Shown: piece after piece, positions 15,259 through 22,886 of the stretch
Layout of the letters: every line of letters begins with the position of its first letter
Numbering within the stretch: the stretch's first letter is position 1
Source: Weissella muntiaci
GTDB lineage: Bacteria; Bacillota; Bacilli; Lactobacillales; Lactobacillaceae
Reading direction: 5' to 3'
Assembly (NCBI RefSeq): GCF_008107635.1
Contig: NZ_SDGZ01000025.1
Location: forward strand, 1-41,096
Length of the DNA stretch: 41,096 nt
Position numbers and translations under genes: made by a program
Notes under the pieces: model-generated
What the model saw: the letters and a program-made list of their open reading frames with translations, nothing else
Database searches by the model: none
Told to the model about the DNA's origin: nothing

Positions 15259-17229
15259 ATGGAATTTTTGAAGAACGTACCAAGTAAGAAGGCTTTTGCA
15301 TTATTTAGTACAGGATTGATGTTAATAGGAAGCAGCCCTGTTGGCGTAGTTACTGCACAAGCATTAGCAGATGACACTGATACTAGCCAATCAACCAGCT
15401 ATAACGTTGATTATACGGATAGTGATAAAAAGATCGCGGACGCAAAAGCGAAAGGCATGGCAATTAAAGAGACCACAAAGACGGTCACTGTTAATACAAG
15501 AGCCGACGCGAAGAAAGCTCAGGAACAAGCCAAGGCTGATAAAGGAACCCAAGATACGTCACTTGATAAGTCGATTAGCAGTTACAATGATTGGTCAGGC
15601 GGTAATACAGGTATTAATGGAGTGAAGCCTGGTGACATTAATCAGCAATTGATTATGAAGAAAGAGCCTAACGCCAAGACAGAGGTCAATATTACAAATA
15701 ACAGCGTGACGGCCAAGAAGTTGACGTTGGATCAAATGAACAGCGGAACAACTGAATTACCAGGAGGATTTAATCCAAGTAATTCTGGAATCAAGTCAAC
15801 TTATGGCTTGTATGTACACTCTGCAAATGGAACAAAGGGCGTTAGCGGTGACTTTGGAACAGTTACTTACTCAAATCTTGAGAATACCACTTACAATGGA
15901 AAAAAGATTTCTAAGCTTGAAGTTGGATTATCAGATTTGGGAGACAATCCGGTAAAAAATTCATCATGGGCTCCAGGTGTAATTATTTATCAAGATCCAA
16001 CAGATACAATTCGAAATATCCAAACTTTGGGTACTAGCCTTACGTATCGGTACTATGATGAAAATGGAAATAAGATTGATCCAGCAGATAATACTGCTGA
16101 ATTCACAGTTGGTTCGTTGAACACTGGGTATGGGGATTCAAATGGTGTGGAAACAGCAACCGGTGATACAAATTCAGCGCACTACTTACGTGAAACTGTT
16201 CAAGTTGTGGACGGTTCAGCGAAAATGTATAAGTTGGAAGGTTCAAGTGTCACAATTCATGATGACAATAAGGCTTATGCGGACGCAAGTAATACCGCAA
16301 TTGGCGGGCTGAGTGATCCAAATCATGTAATGCCTAAGTCTTGGGACGGCTGGGATAGTACAAGTGCTTCTAATCGAATTGTTGGTTCTGTGTTGATTGG
16401 ATTTAAAAATGGCGATGATCCTAAGATTCGTTTCGCGACGGAGACTAACGGGACTAGTGATGATGCCTTTGATCAATGGGGAACAGTTTCCACTACAATC
16501 GATCCTTCCCGTCCAGCACCAACAGGAAATTATGAGAAAACGAATATCGTAGTTAAGGGCGAGCAATCAGAAGTAGAGAAAGCATTTATTGCTGATACAT
16601 CGAGTTGGAAACTATCAAAGGTTTCAGATGAGACTGATGCCAAAGGAGCAAGCAACGACGCTGCAACGCCAATTGATGAATCAACTAGCAATGACACACC
16701 GAAATCAGATGTTGAAAAGAATGATGTAGCCTTAGATCAATCATTCGGTTATACGCTGACAACATCGATTGATTCATTCGATAAGGCTGGGCAACCAGTT
16801 AATTCGTTCAAGCTAATTGATAATTTGGCGGCTCCATTGTCGCTTGAAGGTGTACAAATTATTGATAAGACGGATGAAAACAAGGATATTACTAATGACT
16901 TTAGTTTGACCGGTAAAATCACTGCCACCCTTAATGAGGGAGAAGCTGAGAAGCTTGAGGGACACGTAATTGAGGCACGTTTTGGAGTAAAAATCCCGAA
17001 GGACGCAGACCTATCAGGTTATAAGCAAGACGACGGATCATACCAAATTCCAAATATCGGAAGTAAGTCGCAGAATGAGGACACCACGACATCGAATGAG
17101 GTTGATGTTGTAAATACCCCTGACGCTCCAGCACCTACTAAGGAAGCTCCGGCAAAGGACTTACCAACGACTGGAACAACTAATCCGGTAATGTCATTCT
17201 TCAACCAGCTATTCAATAGCTTCAAATAA
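15259..17229 (+). CDS. LPxTG-motif surface adhesin, isopeptide-type domains
   Basis: A secreted 656-aa protein. The start is ATG 15259 after ATAGGAGA; an upstream in-frame TTG is less likely. A signal peptide (KKAFALFSTGLMLIGSSPVG, cleavage near AQALA-DD) is followed by a long Thr/Ser/Asn-rich beta region. Near residues 495-620 lies a domain resembling pilin/adhesin isopeptide (D2-type) folds (LDQSFGYTLTTSIDSF; FKLIDNLAAPLSL). LPTTG stands at 635-639, but only about 17 residues follow, with no clear hydrophobic anchor. In conjugative plasmids such proteins promote mating contact; that role is inferred here. Confidence 0.75.
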   Translation: MEFLKNVPSKKAFALFSTGLMLIGSSPVGVVTAQALADDTDTSQSTSYNVDYTDSDKKIADAKAKGMAIKETTKTVTVNTRADAKKAQEQAKADKGTQDTSLDKSISSYNDWSGGNTGINGVKPGDINQQLIMKKEPNAKTEVNITNNSVTAKKLTLDQMNSGTTELPGGFNPSNSGIKSTYGLYVHSANGTKGVSGDFGTVTYSNLENTTYNGKKISKLEVGLSDLGDNPVKNSSWAPGVIIYQDPTDTIRNIQTLGTSLTYRYYDENGNKIDPADNTAEFTVGSLNTGYGDSNGVETATGDTNSAHYLRETVQVVDGSAKMYKLEGSSVTIHDDNKAYADASNTAIGGLSDPNHVMPKSWDGWDSTSASNRIVGSVLIGFKNGDDPKIRFATETNGTSDDAFDQWGTVSTTIDPSRPAPTGNYEKTNIVVKGEQSEVEKAFIADTSSWKLSKVSDETDAKGASNDAATPIDESTSNDTPKSDVEKNDVALDQSFGYTLTTSIDSFDKAGQPVNSFKLIDNLAAPLSLEGVQIIDKTDENKDITNDFSLTGKITATLNEGEAEKLEGHVIEARFGVKIPKDADLSGYKQDDGSYQIPNIGSKSQNEDTTTSNEVDVVNTPDAPAPTKEAPAKDLPTTGTTNPVMSFFNQLFNSFK

Positions 17230-17240
17230 TGGTGGCTTGA

Positions 17241-18398
17241 ATGAAGAAAGCATTATTATTTGCCGCTACTTTACTGTCATCAATAGCTATCGGTCTAAGT
17301 GTTGCTGAGGTGCATGTAAATGTTGACGCACAAGTGACGTCTCAATCCTCTGCTTCTAATGACGATCCGCAACAAATGGGAACGGTAACCTATCAATTTA
17401 TAGATATGGATAATGGCGAGAAAATTAGAGATGATGAAACATTGACTGGAAAAGTCGGTGATACATGGTCTTACGATCCGCGCAAACACGTTCATGATTA
17501 TCAAATGCCAAATGCTGTGGCCTTTGACGGTACTTTTACGGTTGAACCACAAGTTATCAAAGCATTCTTTACACCCGCCAAAGACGGTAGTCTCAATGTT
17601 TATTACAAGTATTCAGACCAAAGTGGTAAGGAAATTAAGACTACTGATAGTACAACCTACGGTATGTGGGAAAATTTTCAAGCTGATATTAACAAGTTTG
17701 AGTTGAAAGATTGGGAGCTAGATTTAGATAAATCAATTTATTCTATCGACTTTGGAGTTGGTAATAAAATTGAAGTACCTTTACGTCAATTAGCGGGTAC
17801 AAATTCATTAGCAAATACAGTTAGTCAAATACAAGCGTCCCCTGGTTATGGCAGTGATGCAACAATAGGTTTCGATTTAGTCTATACACGAGTTCAATCG
17901 AACGTTACGGCAAATTATGTTGATGAAAATGGCAATTCAATTAGTAATCCTAAAGTAATGACCGGAAATGTTGGTAATACGTATAGCTTTGAAACACAAG
18001 ATATTGAGGGTTATTCATTATCTAGTGTATCTGGCCCTATCAGTGGCACGTATGGAAATGAGGATCAAACAGTTACTTACGTGTACAAGAAAATTAAACA
18101 AGACGTTACTGATTCACAGATAGTCAACAAGGATTCTGACACTGATAATTCGTCATTAAGTAGCAATGTTGTAGCAAATAAAGGAGATATTGCTATAAAT
18201 ATCGGTGGAATTGCACTGAAAACAGCTAATTTGTCGCAACAAGCTACAACACCATTTAACAATTTAAAAGCTGCTGAGATGAGTAATCAAAATTCGTTAC
18301 CTGATACAGGGAGCAACCCAGGAGTGTCGATTACTCTTGCTGGGCTATCGATGTTAGTGGTTAGTTTAATGATTATTTTGAAGAGCGAAGAATATTAA
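17241..18398 (+). CDS. LPxTG cell-wall protein with MucBP-like repeat
   Basis: 385 aa. A signal peptide (KKALLFAATLLSSIAIGLSV) is followed by a MucBP-like beta unit (VTYQFIDMDNGEKI) and, near 215-285, a clearer MucBP domain (VTANYVDENGNSI ... QTVTYVYKKI). A complete sorting signal ends it: LPDTG (353-357), a hydrophobic stretch (SITLAGLSMLVVSLMIIL) and a short charged tail. It starts 11 bp after the adhesin and is probably anchored by the nearby sortase. MucBP domains bind mucin or other surface glycans in lactobacilli; the ligand here is unknown. Confidence 0.82.
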   Translation: MKKALLFAATLLSSIAIGLSVAEVHVNVDAQVTSQSSASNDDPQQMGTVTYQFIDMDNGEKIRDDETLTGKVGDTWSYDPRKHVHDYQMPNAVAFDGTFTVEPQVIKAFFTPAKDGSLNVYYKYSDQSGKEIKTTDSTTYGMWENFQADINKFELKDWELDLDKSIYSIDFGVGNKIEVPLRQLAGTNSLANTVSQIQASPGYGSDATIGFDLVYTRVQSNVTANYVDENGNSISNPKVMTGNVGNTYSFETQDIEGYSLSSVSGPISGTYGNEDQTVTYVYKKIKQDVTDSQIVNKDSDTDNSSLSSNVVANKGDIAINIGGIALKTANLSQQATTPFNNLKAAEMSNQNSLPDTGSNPGVSITLAGLSMLVVSLMIILKSEEY

Positions 18399-18416
18399 AG
18401 AAGAGGAGGTAAGGTT

Positions 18417-18575
18417 TTGGTAGACAAGTTAATTCAAATACGGGTTAAGCAAGATGTAAAACAAAAAGTTGATGAGTTATTTGAACGTAATGGGATAACA
18501 ACTCAGGTAGCAATACAAATGTTTATAATGCAGGTCGCCAATACGGAGAAAACACCGTTTGACGATCTTTTTTAA
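18417..18575 (+). CDS. RelB/DinJ-type antitoxin-like protein, orphan (52 aa)
   Basis: A 52-aa frame starting with TTG at 18417, 5 bp after AGGAGGTAAGG. The sequence IQIRVKQDVKQKVDELFERN-GITTQVAIQMFIMQV has the ribbon-helix-helix layout of RelB/DinJ antitoxins, and the tail NTEKTPFDDLF resembles the family's usual PF end. No RelE/YafQ toxin gene lies next to it; the next gene is a PrgE-like protein. It may be a stand-alone transcriptional regulator of the transfer operon or the remnant of a toxin-antitoxin pair. Confidence 0.7.
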   Translation: MVDKLIQIRVKQDVKQKVDELFERNGITTQVAIQMFIMQVANTEKTPFDDLF

Positions 18576-18633
18576 TTCAAAAATGAGGCGTAAGCGGTGG
18601 TTAGGGGATATAAAAAGATAGGAGAAAATTAAC

Positions 18634-19083
18634 ATGGCAATGTATAAGCGACCAACTGAAAGAAAGCCTGAAACGGTTCAATTTCCAGCAGGCTTGAATC
18701 AAGCCAAGATCGAAGGAGCGAAGCTTAGTATTAGTAAGAATGGTGATACTAATATGATAGTGCTAAAGCTTGTTGGTTCATTGAATGAAGTTGGTTATTA
18801 CAACCTAACGTTTGGCAACTCAATGACTGACACTAATCTTATGTATATTTTGGCAAGTATTGAAGATCACGGTGTAGTAATTCCGGAGATTGATTTTGGG
18901 TACAACCAACTTACTGTAAATTTCTTGAAAGGTAAGTCAGTCTTTATCAATGTGGTAAAGAAAAAGTATCAAGGAAAGGCACGCTCAGAGGTCGAAAAGT
19001 TTTTAAATGCGAATGAGTTTGGCATTGAACAACATGGCAGAGAAGATTTACCAGAGGAAATGGACGAAGAACTAGGATTTTAA
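18634..19083 (+). CDS. PrgE-like protein, possible single-stranded DNA-binding OB fold
   Basis: 149 aa, no membrane segment. A beta-rich core (KIEGAKLSIS; MIVLKLVGSLNEVGYYNLTF; QLTVNFLKGKSVFINVVKKKY) with an acidic tail (EDLPEEMDEELGF) is the layout of OB-fold ssDNA-binding proteins. Size and position, between adhesin genes and the VirB2/VirB6-like genes, match pCF10 PrgE, which binds ssDNA. The match is by layout and context; I cannot show homology. AGGAGAAA precedes the ATG. Confidence 0.5.
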   Translation: MAMYKRPTERKPETVQFPAGLNQAKIEGAKLSISKNGDTNMIVLKLVGSLNEVGYYNLTFGNSMTDTNLMYILASIEDHGVVIPEIDFGYNQLTVNFLKGKSVFINVVKKKYQGKARSEVEKFLNANEFGIEQHGREDLPEEMDEELGF

Positions 19084-19086
19084 TTT

Positions 19087-19115
19087 AAAAAGTAGAGAAC
19101 TCTACTTTTCTACTT
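19087..19115. repeat. Intercistronic AGTAGA hairpin repeat, copy 1
   Basis: AAAAGTAGA-GAAC-TCTACTTTT, with one extra CTACTTT unit on the right. This copy has loop GAAC, between the GTTT and AAAC forms. It follows the PrgE-like gene and is joined directly to an AGCAACC-type terminator. Confidence 0.85.
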
Positions 19116-19120
19116 TGCAC

Positions 19121-19152
19121 AAGCAACCTGAATCGAATAGGTTGCTTTTTTA
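19121..19152 (+). terminator. Intrinsic terminator inside the transfer region (AGCAACC family)
   Basis: AAGCAACCT pairs with AGGTTGCTT, followed by a T run. It stands between the PrgE-like and VirB2-like genes although both point the same way, so it may attenuate rather than end transcription. Confidence 0.75.
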
Positions 19153-19171
19153 TTTTGAGGAGAAGAAAAAC

Positions 19172-19399
19172 ATGGAAATTGTTATTAAACTAGTTACCGC
19201 GTTAGGGACCGTTGGTGTAGTTATTGGTCTTTTTGCGGTTTATACCGGTTATATGAAATTCTCAACAGGGCAGAAGAATGATAATGGCCCAGCTGTTGAT
19301 CAAGGAATCCAATCAATGGTATTAGGTGGAGTTATGGCTGCAATGAGTGGTGGTATTGCAGCAACTATTATCGCTGCACTAAACAATCTGCCAAAGTAG
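19172..19399 (+). CDS. Small two-helix membrane protein, PrgF/VirB2-like
   Basis: 75 aa from ATG 19172, chosen for GAGGAGAAG just upstream; the frame is open from 19115 but lacks a site there. Two hydrophobic segments (LVTALGTVGVVIGLFAVYTGY and MVLGGVMAAMSGGIAATIIAAL) enclose a polar loop. This is the shape of VirB2-type pilin-like subunits and of pCF10 PrgF. It stands first in the channel gene series, directly before the VirB6-like gene, which supports the call. Confidence 0.65.
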   Translation: MEIVIKLVTALGTVGVVIGLFAVYTGYMKFSTGQKNDNGPAVDQGIQSMVLGGVMAAMSGGIAATIIAALNNLPK

Positions 19400-19408
19400 G
19401 TGTGTTGA

Positions 19409-20188
19409 ATGAACGTAGACAAAGATACGCTTAACAAATTGCTTTCTAGTCTTAAATCATATAATCCGACAGCTAACACGTTTTCTGAGGCTGTTGCTAA
19501 GGTTGTGTTGCCCGTTGCGATAATTATTGTTGGCATTATGTGGTATATGGACTTTGTTGATGTGAAGAAGCAATTAACGAGTAGTGACGCGAATATGGGT
19601 TTCGAATTTTGGATTCAAAGTAGTATGAAATATGTTATTGGAATTATGTTGATCACATTTTCTCCAATGTTAATAGACGCAGTGATGTACATCTCATCTG
19701 TTATAGGACACCTGATTAATTCAGTTAGTCTACAAGGTGGTCACGGGAGTGTTAGTATTCCAGAGATTACAAAGAAAGCGCATGGTTGGGAAAAGTTTGT
19801 AATTGGGTGGCTCCAATCTGTTGGAAGAATTGGACTTTGGACTAACCAGATAATTGCAAAGCTCCTAATTTTTTTAAGATTTTTAATGTTGTACGTCATG
19901 AAAGCAGTAGCTCCAATTATGATTGCTTCGTATGTAAGTGACGAATTTAAATCCGTTGCAATAGGATATATCAAACAATTTACTGCGTTAATAATTCAGG
20001 GTTTTGTGCTGTTATTAATTTTGAAGATCTATCCGGTGTTAATTAACAATGACATTTTCAATGTGGCAGCAAGCGGTGACGTGGCTCAGAATCTTGCGGC
20101 AATGTTCTTAGTAATCGCAAAGGCATTTGTAATTGCTGCAACATTAATTGGATCCCAAGTATTAACAAGACGTTGGATGGGGGTTTAA
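19409..20188 (+). CDS. VirB6/PrgH-like polytopic channel protein
   Basis: 259 aa with about five membrane segments, near residues 28-50, 72-105, 150-178, 190-212 and 225-250. The segment arrangement is that of VirB6/TrbL-type inner-membrane channel proteins; pCF10 PrgH occupies the same place, just before PrgI and the VirB4 ATPase. It starts 9 bp after the small VirB2-like gene. It would form the membrane route for the DNA-relaxase complex. Confidence 0.75.
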   Translation: MNVDKDTLNKLLSSLKSYNPTANTFSEAVAKVVLPVAIIIVGIMWYMDFVDVKKQLTSSDANMGFEFWIQSSMKYVIGIMLITFSPMLIDAVMYISSVIGHLINSVSLQGGHGSVSIPEITKKAHGWEKFVIGWLQSVGRIGLWTNQIIAKLLIFLRFLMLYVMKAVAPIMIASYVSDEFKSVAIGYIKQFTALIIQGFVLLLILKIYPVLINNDIFNVAASGDVAQNLAAMFLVIAKAFVIAATLIGSQVLTRRWMGV

Positions 20189-20191
20189 GAC

Positions 20192-20554
20192 ATGGCTTTA
20201 CAATCAGAGTTTCATCCGGATTTATCAAAAATTGAACCGATTGTTTGGAAAAGTTTGACAAAATCTCAGTTGATTATGATCGTTCAGATCATACCAGCGA
20301 TTGCAGTAATAGGTGTTGAACTTTTTGTGATTAAGGGCTTCATGTTTTATATTACGGCATTTCTAACTGGCACGTTGTTTGTTGTACCCGCGTTTCTAAA
20401 GGGTACAGGACGGTTGGAAGCTGCAAAAGCAAACTGGTTTTTTAACATGAAAATTCAAGAACGATATTACAGTAGTGGACAAATAAGGAAGTATACAGCA
20501 GATGAGTTTATTCAAAAAAAAGAAGTCAAAGAAACTGACAGTTTCACAAATTAG
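20192..20554 (+). CDS. prgI: PrgI-family type IV secretion protein
   Basis: 120 aa with the PrgI-family layout: a soluble start (FHPDLSKIEPIVWKSLTKSQ), two adjacent membrane helices (about 28-70, joined near FVIKGFMFY), then an amphipathic tail with the motif PAFLKGTGRLEAAK and an arginine/tyrosine stretch. The family acts like VirB3 together with the VirB4 ATPase. Its end overlaps the VirB4 start by 53 bases, so the two are probably coupled in translation. Confidence 0.85.
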   Translation: MALQSEFHPDLSKIEPIVWKSLTKSQLIMIVQIIPAIAVIGVELFVIKGFMFYITAFLTGTLFVVPAFLKGTGRLEAAKANWFFNMKIQERYYSSGQIRKYTADEFIQKKEVKETDSFTN

Positions 20555-22874
20555 GAAGCAAGAACGGCTAAGGAAAACAGCTCCAACAACCCAAAATACA
20601 ATCAAATACACATCTCAATTTCAAAATGGACTAATGCACATTGTTGAAAATGAATATTCTAAAATGTGGAAGTTGGGAAAAATAGATTATGAAGTAGTAT
20701 CACGAGAAGATCAGGAAAATGTTGCAGTTAGTTATGCGAATGCCCTTAATGTATTGGATAAGGACTCCAGGTATCAACTGATAACTGTCAATAAGCGACT
20801 CGGAACTAGTGTTTTGGACGGCATTTTAATTGAGCCACAAGGTGACGGTTTCGACGATTATCGCAATGAGATGAATGAGATTGTTCTAAGTCGATATAGT
20901 CAAGATCAGAAAAACTTTGAAGCTACAAATTATATGGTACTGACTAAGGAAGCCAGAGACAGTAAACAAGCCAATAGGTTGCTTAATAATTTGCATAGTA
21001 AGTTTGACAAAGAATTTAACGATACTGATCTAGGATTAGGGTTTCAAGAATTAGACGGTATGGATAGATTAAAGATCATGAATAGTATTTTGAGGCCTGG
21101 GTACGAGTTCACAGTTGACTATAAAGACATGGCAATAAGTGGACTAAATAGTAAGTCATTCATTGCACCGAACCGTTTAGAATTTAAGGATTCGTATTTT
21201 AAAATTAATGGAAAATTTGGTGCTGTACTTTATATACGTGAATATCCAAAGAACCTAGAGGATCGATTGATACAGAAGCTAACTGATTCGGGACACGAGT
21301 TGGTTATTAGTATTCATGCTAGGCCTTATAATATGGTTGAAGCACGTAAGGAAATCAGAAAAAAACAAACTTTGAATAATGCCGAAAAGGTACGTCAGCA
21401 GAAAGAAAATTTTAAAAATGGAATATCCGATGATATGATCGCTGGAAGTGTTTCGGAAATTGGAGAAGCAACAGACGGTTTGAACAATGAATTTCGGGAA
21501 AATGGTCAAAATTTATTTTCAGGCATTTTTACAGTCATGCTGGTTGAAGATACTAAGGATAAGCTCACAGATACAATAGAAAATATTAAAGATATTGGTC
21601 ATGAGGAATCAGTAGACTTTGAAGAGACTTATCAGTTCCAGGAAGAGGCACTAAACACAATTCTGCCAATTGGTAAACCATATCTTGATATTGAACGGAA
21701 TTATATGCGTGACATGACAACAAGTAATGTAGCGATTGAGATACCGTTTACTAATGTTGACCTTCAAAGTCCCACGGGGCAATACTACGGTCAAAATCAA
21801 ATGAGCCATAATTTAATCACAGTCGATCGAAAGCGTGACTTAATCACTCCCTCTGGGCTATATTTGGGGTCTTCTGGGTCGGGTAAGTCGATGAATGTTA
21901 AATGGGGTATGACAACTACGTTGTTAAATCCAGCAAACGCAAACGACAAAACAATTATTGTTGATCCAGAAAGTGAGTATCTAGAGATCGGTAAAGAATT
22001 TGGAGCTGAAATTTTGGATATTTCGTCAGGAACAAATAACCATTTGAATTTGCTTGATTTACCGGATAAAAACCTTTTGCAAAAGGAAGATCAAAATGTT
22101 GATGTTGTTAAAGAAAAGGCAAATTTGTTGGCCGGATTATTCGCTTCAATTTTGAATGATTTCACAGATGAAGAAGCAAGTATTGTTGACCGCGTAACAA
22201 GATTAACTTATGAGCGTTTTGCTGATGTTAATAGAACTCCGACCTTAGTTGATTGGTACGCTATTCTTAGTGACCAGCCAGAAGATGAAGCAAAGGGATT
22301 GTACATTAAAGTAGAGCCATATACAGTAGGCTCACAAAATATATTTGCTTATGAAACAAATATCAACATGAACGGTAAGTTTTTAATCTTTAATATCAAA
22401 CAGCTAGATGAACGATTAAAGCCATTCGCAATGAAAGTGATTTTAGACCAAATTTGGAAGCAAGTTGTAGCTAACCAAAATAAAATCACTACCTGGTTAT
22501 ACTTTGACGAATTACAGCTTAATTTTGACACAGCTGAAAATGCGGATTGGTTCTGGAAATTGTGGAGCCGTGTGCGTAAATATGGTGCTGTCCCAACTGG
22601 AATTACACAAAATATCTCAACATTATTGGAACAGCCAGCAGGGCGGAAAATGATTTCAAATTCAGAATTTCTTGTACTATTGAGACAGAAAGCGGTTGAT
22701 TTACAGGACTTGACTAAAGTTATCAAAATATCACAGCCGATGCTTAAATATGTTGGTGAAAAGGTGCAGCGTGGAACGGGTCTGATTTCAGCCGGCGGTA
22801 CAGTTGTACCATTTGAGAACCCAATTCCAGAAGATACTAAGCTCTTTGAACTCATGAATACAGATTCTATCTAA
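20502..22874 (+). CDS. virB4: VirB4/PrgJ-type conjugation ATPase
   Basis: 790-aa ATPase that energises the transfer channel from the cytoplasmic face. Walker A GSSGSGKS has its lysine at 462; Walker B LYFDELQL has Asp669-Glu670; TGITQN follows. The N-terminal half is the CagE/VirB4-type domain, with a very basic start (KKKKSKK). The start overlaps prgI by 53 bases and has no clear ribosome binding site, so re-initiation or coupling is likely; a shorter start within the first 45 codons cannot be ruled out. Confidence 0.92.
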   Translation: MSLFKKKKSKKLTVSQIRKQERLRKTAPTTQNTIKYTSQFQNGLMHIVENEYSKMWKLGKIDYEVVSREDQENVAVSYANALNVLDKDSRYQLITVNKRLGTSVLDGILIEPQGDGFDDYRNEMNEIVLSRYSQDQKNFEATNYMVLTKEARDSKQANRLLNNLHSKFDKEFNDTDLGLGFQELDGMDRLKIMNSILRPGYEFTVDYKDMAISGLNSKSFIAPNRLEFKDSYFKINGKFGAVLYIREYPKNLEDRLIQKLTDSGHELVISIHARPYNMVEARKEIRKKQTLNNAEKVRQQKENFKNGISDDMIAGSVSEIGEATDGLNNEFRENGQNLFSGIFTVMLVEDTKDKLTDTIENIKDIGHEESVDFEETYQFQEEALNTILPIGKPYLDIERNYMRDMTTSNVAIEIPFTNVDLQSPTGQYYGQNQMSHNLITVDRKRDLITPSGLYLGSSGSGKSMNVKWGMTTTLLNPANANDKTIIVDPESEYLEIGKEFGAEILDISSGTNNHLNLLDLPDKNLLQKEDQNVDVVKEKANLLAGLFASILNDFTDEEASIVDRVTRLTYERFADVNRTPTLVDWYAILSDQPEDEAKGLYIKVEPYTVGSQNIFAYETNINMNGKFLIFNIKQLDERLKPFAMKVILDQIWKQVVANQNKITTWLYFDELQLNFDTAENADWFWKLWSRVRKYGAVPTGITQNISTLLEQPAGRKMISNSEFLVLLRQKAVDLQDLTKVIKISQPMLKYVGEKVQRGTGLISAGGTVVPFENPIPEDTKLFELMNTDSI

Positions 22875-22886
22875 AGGAGGCTAAAT

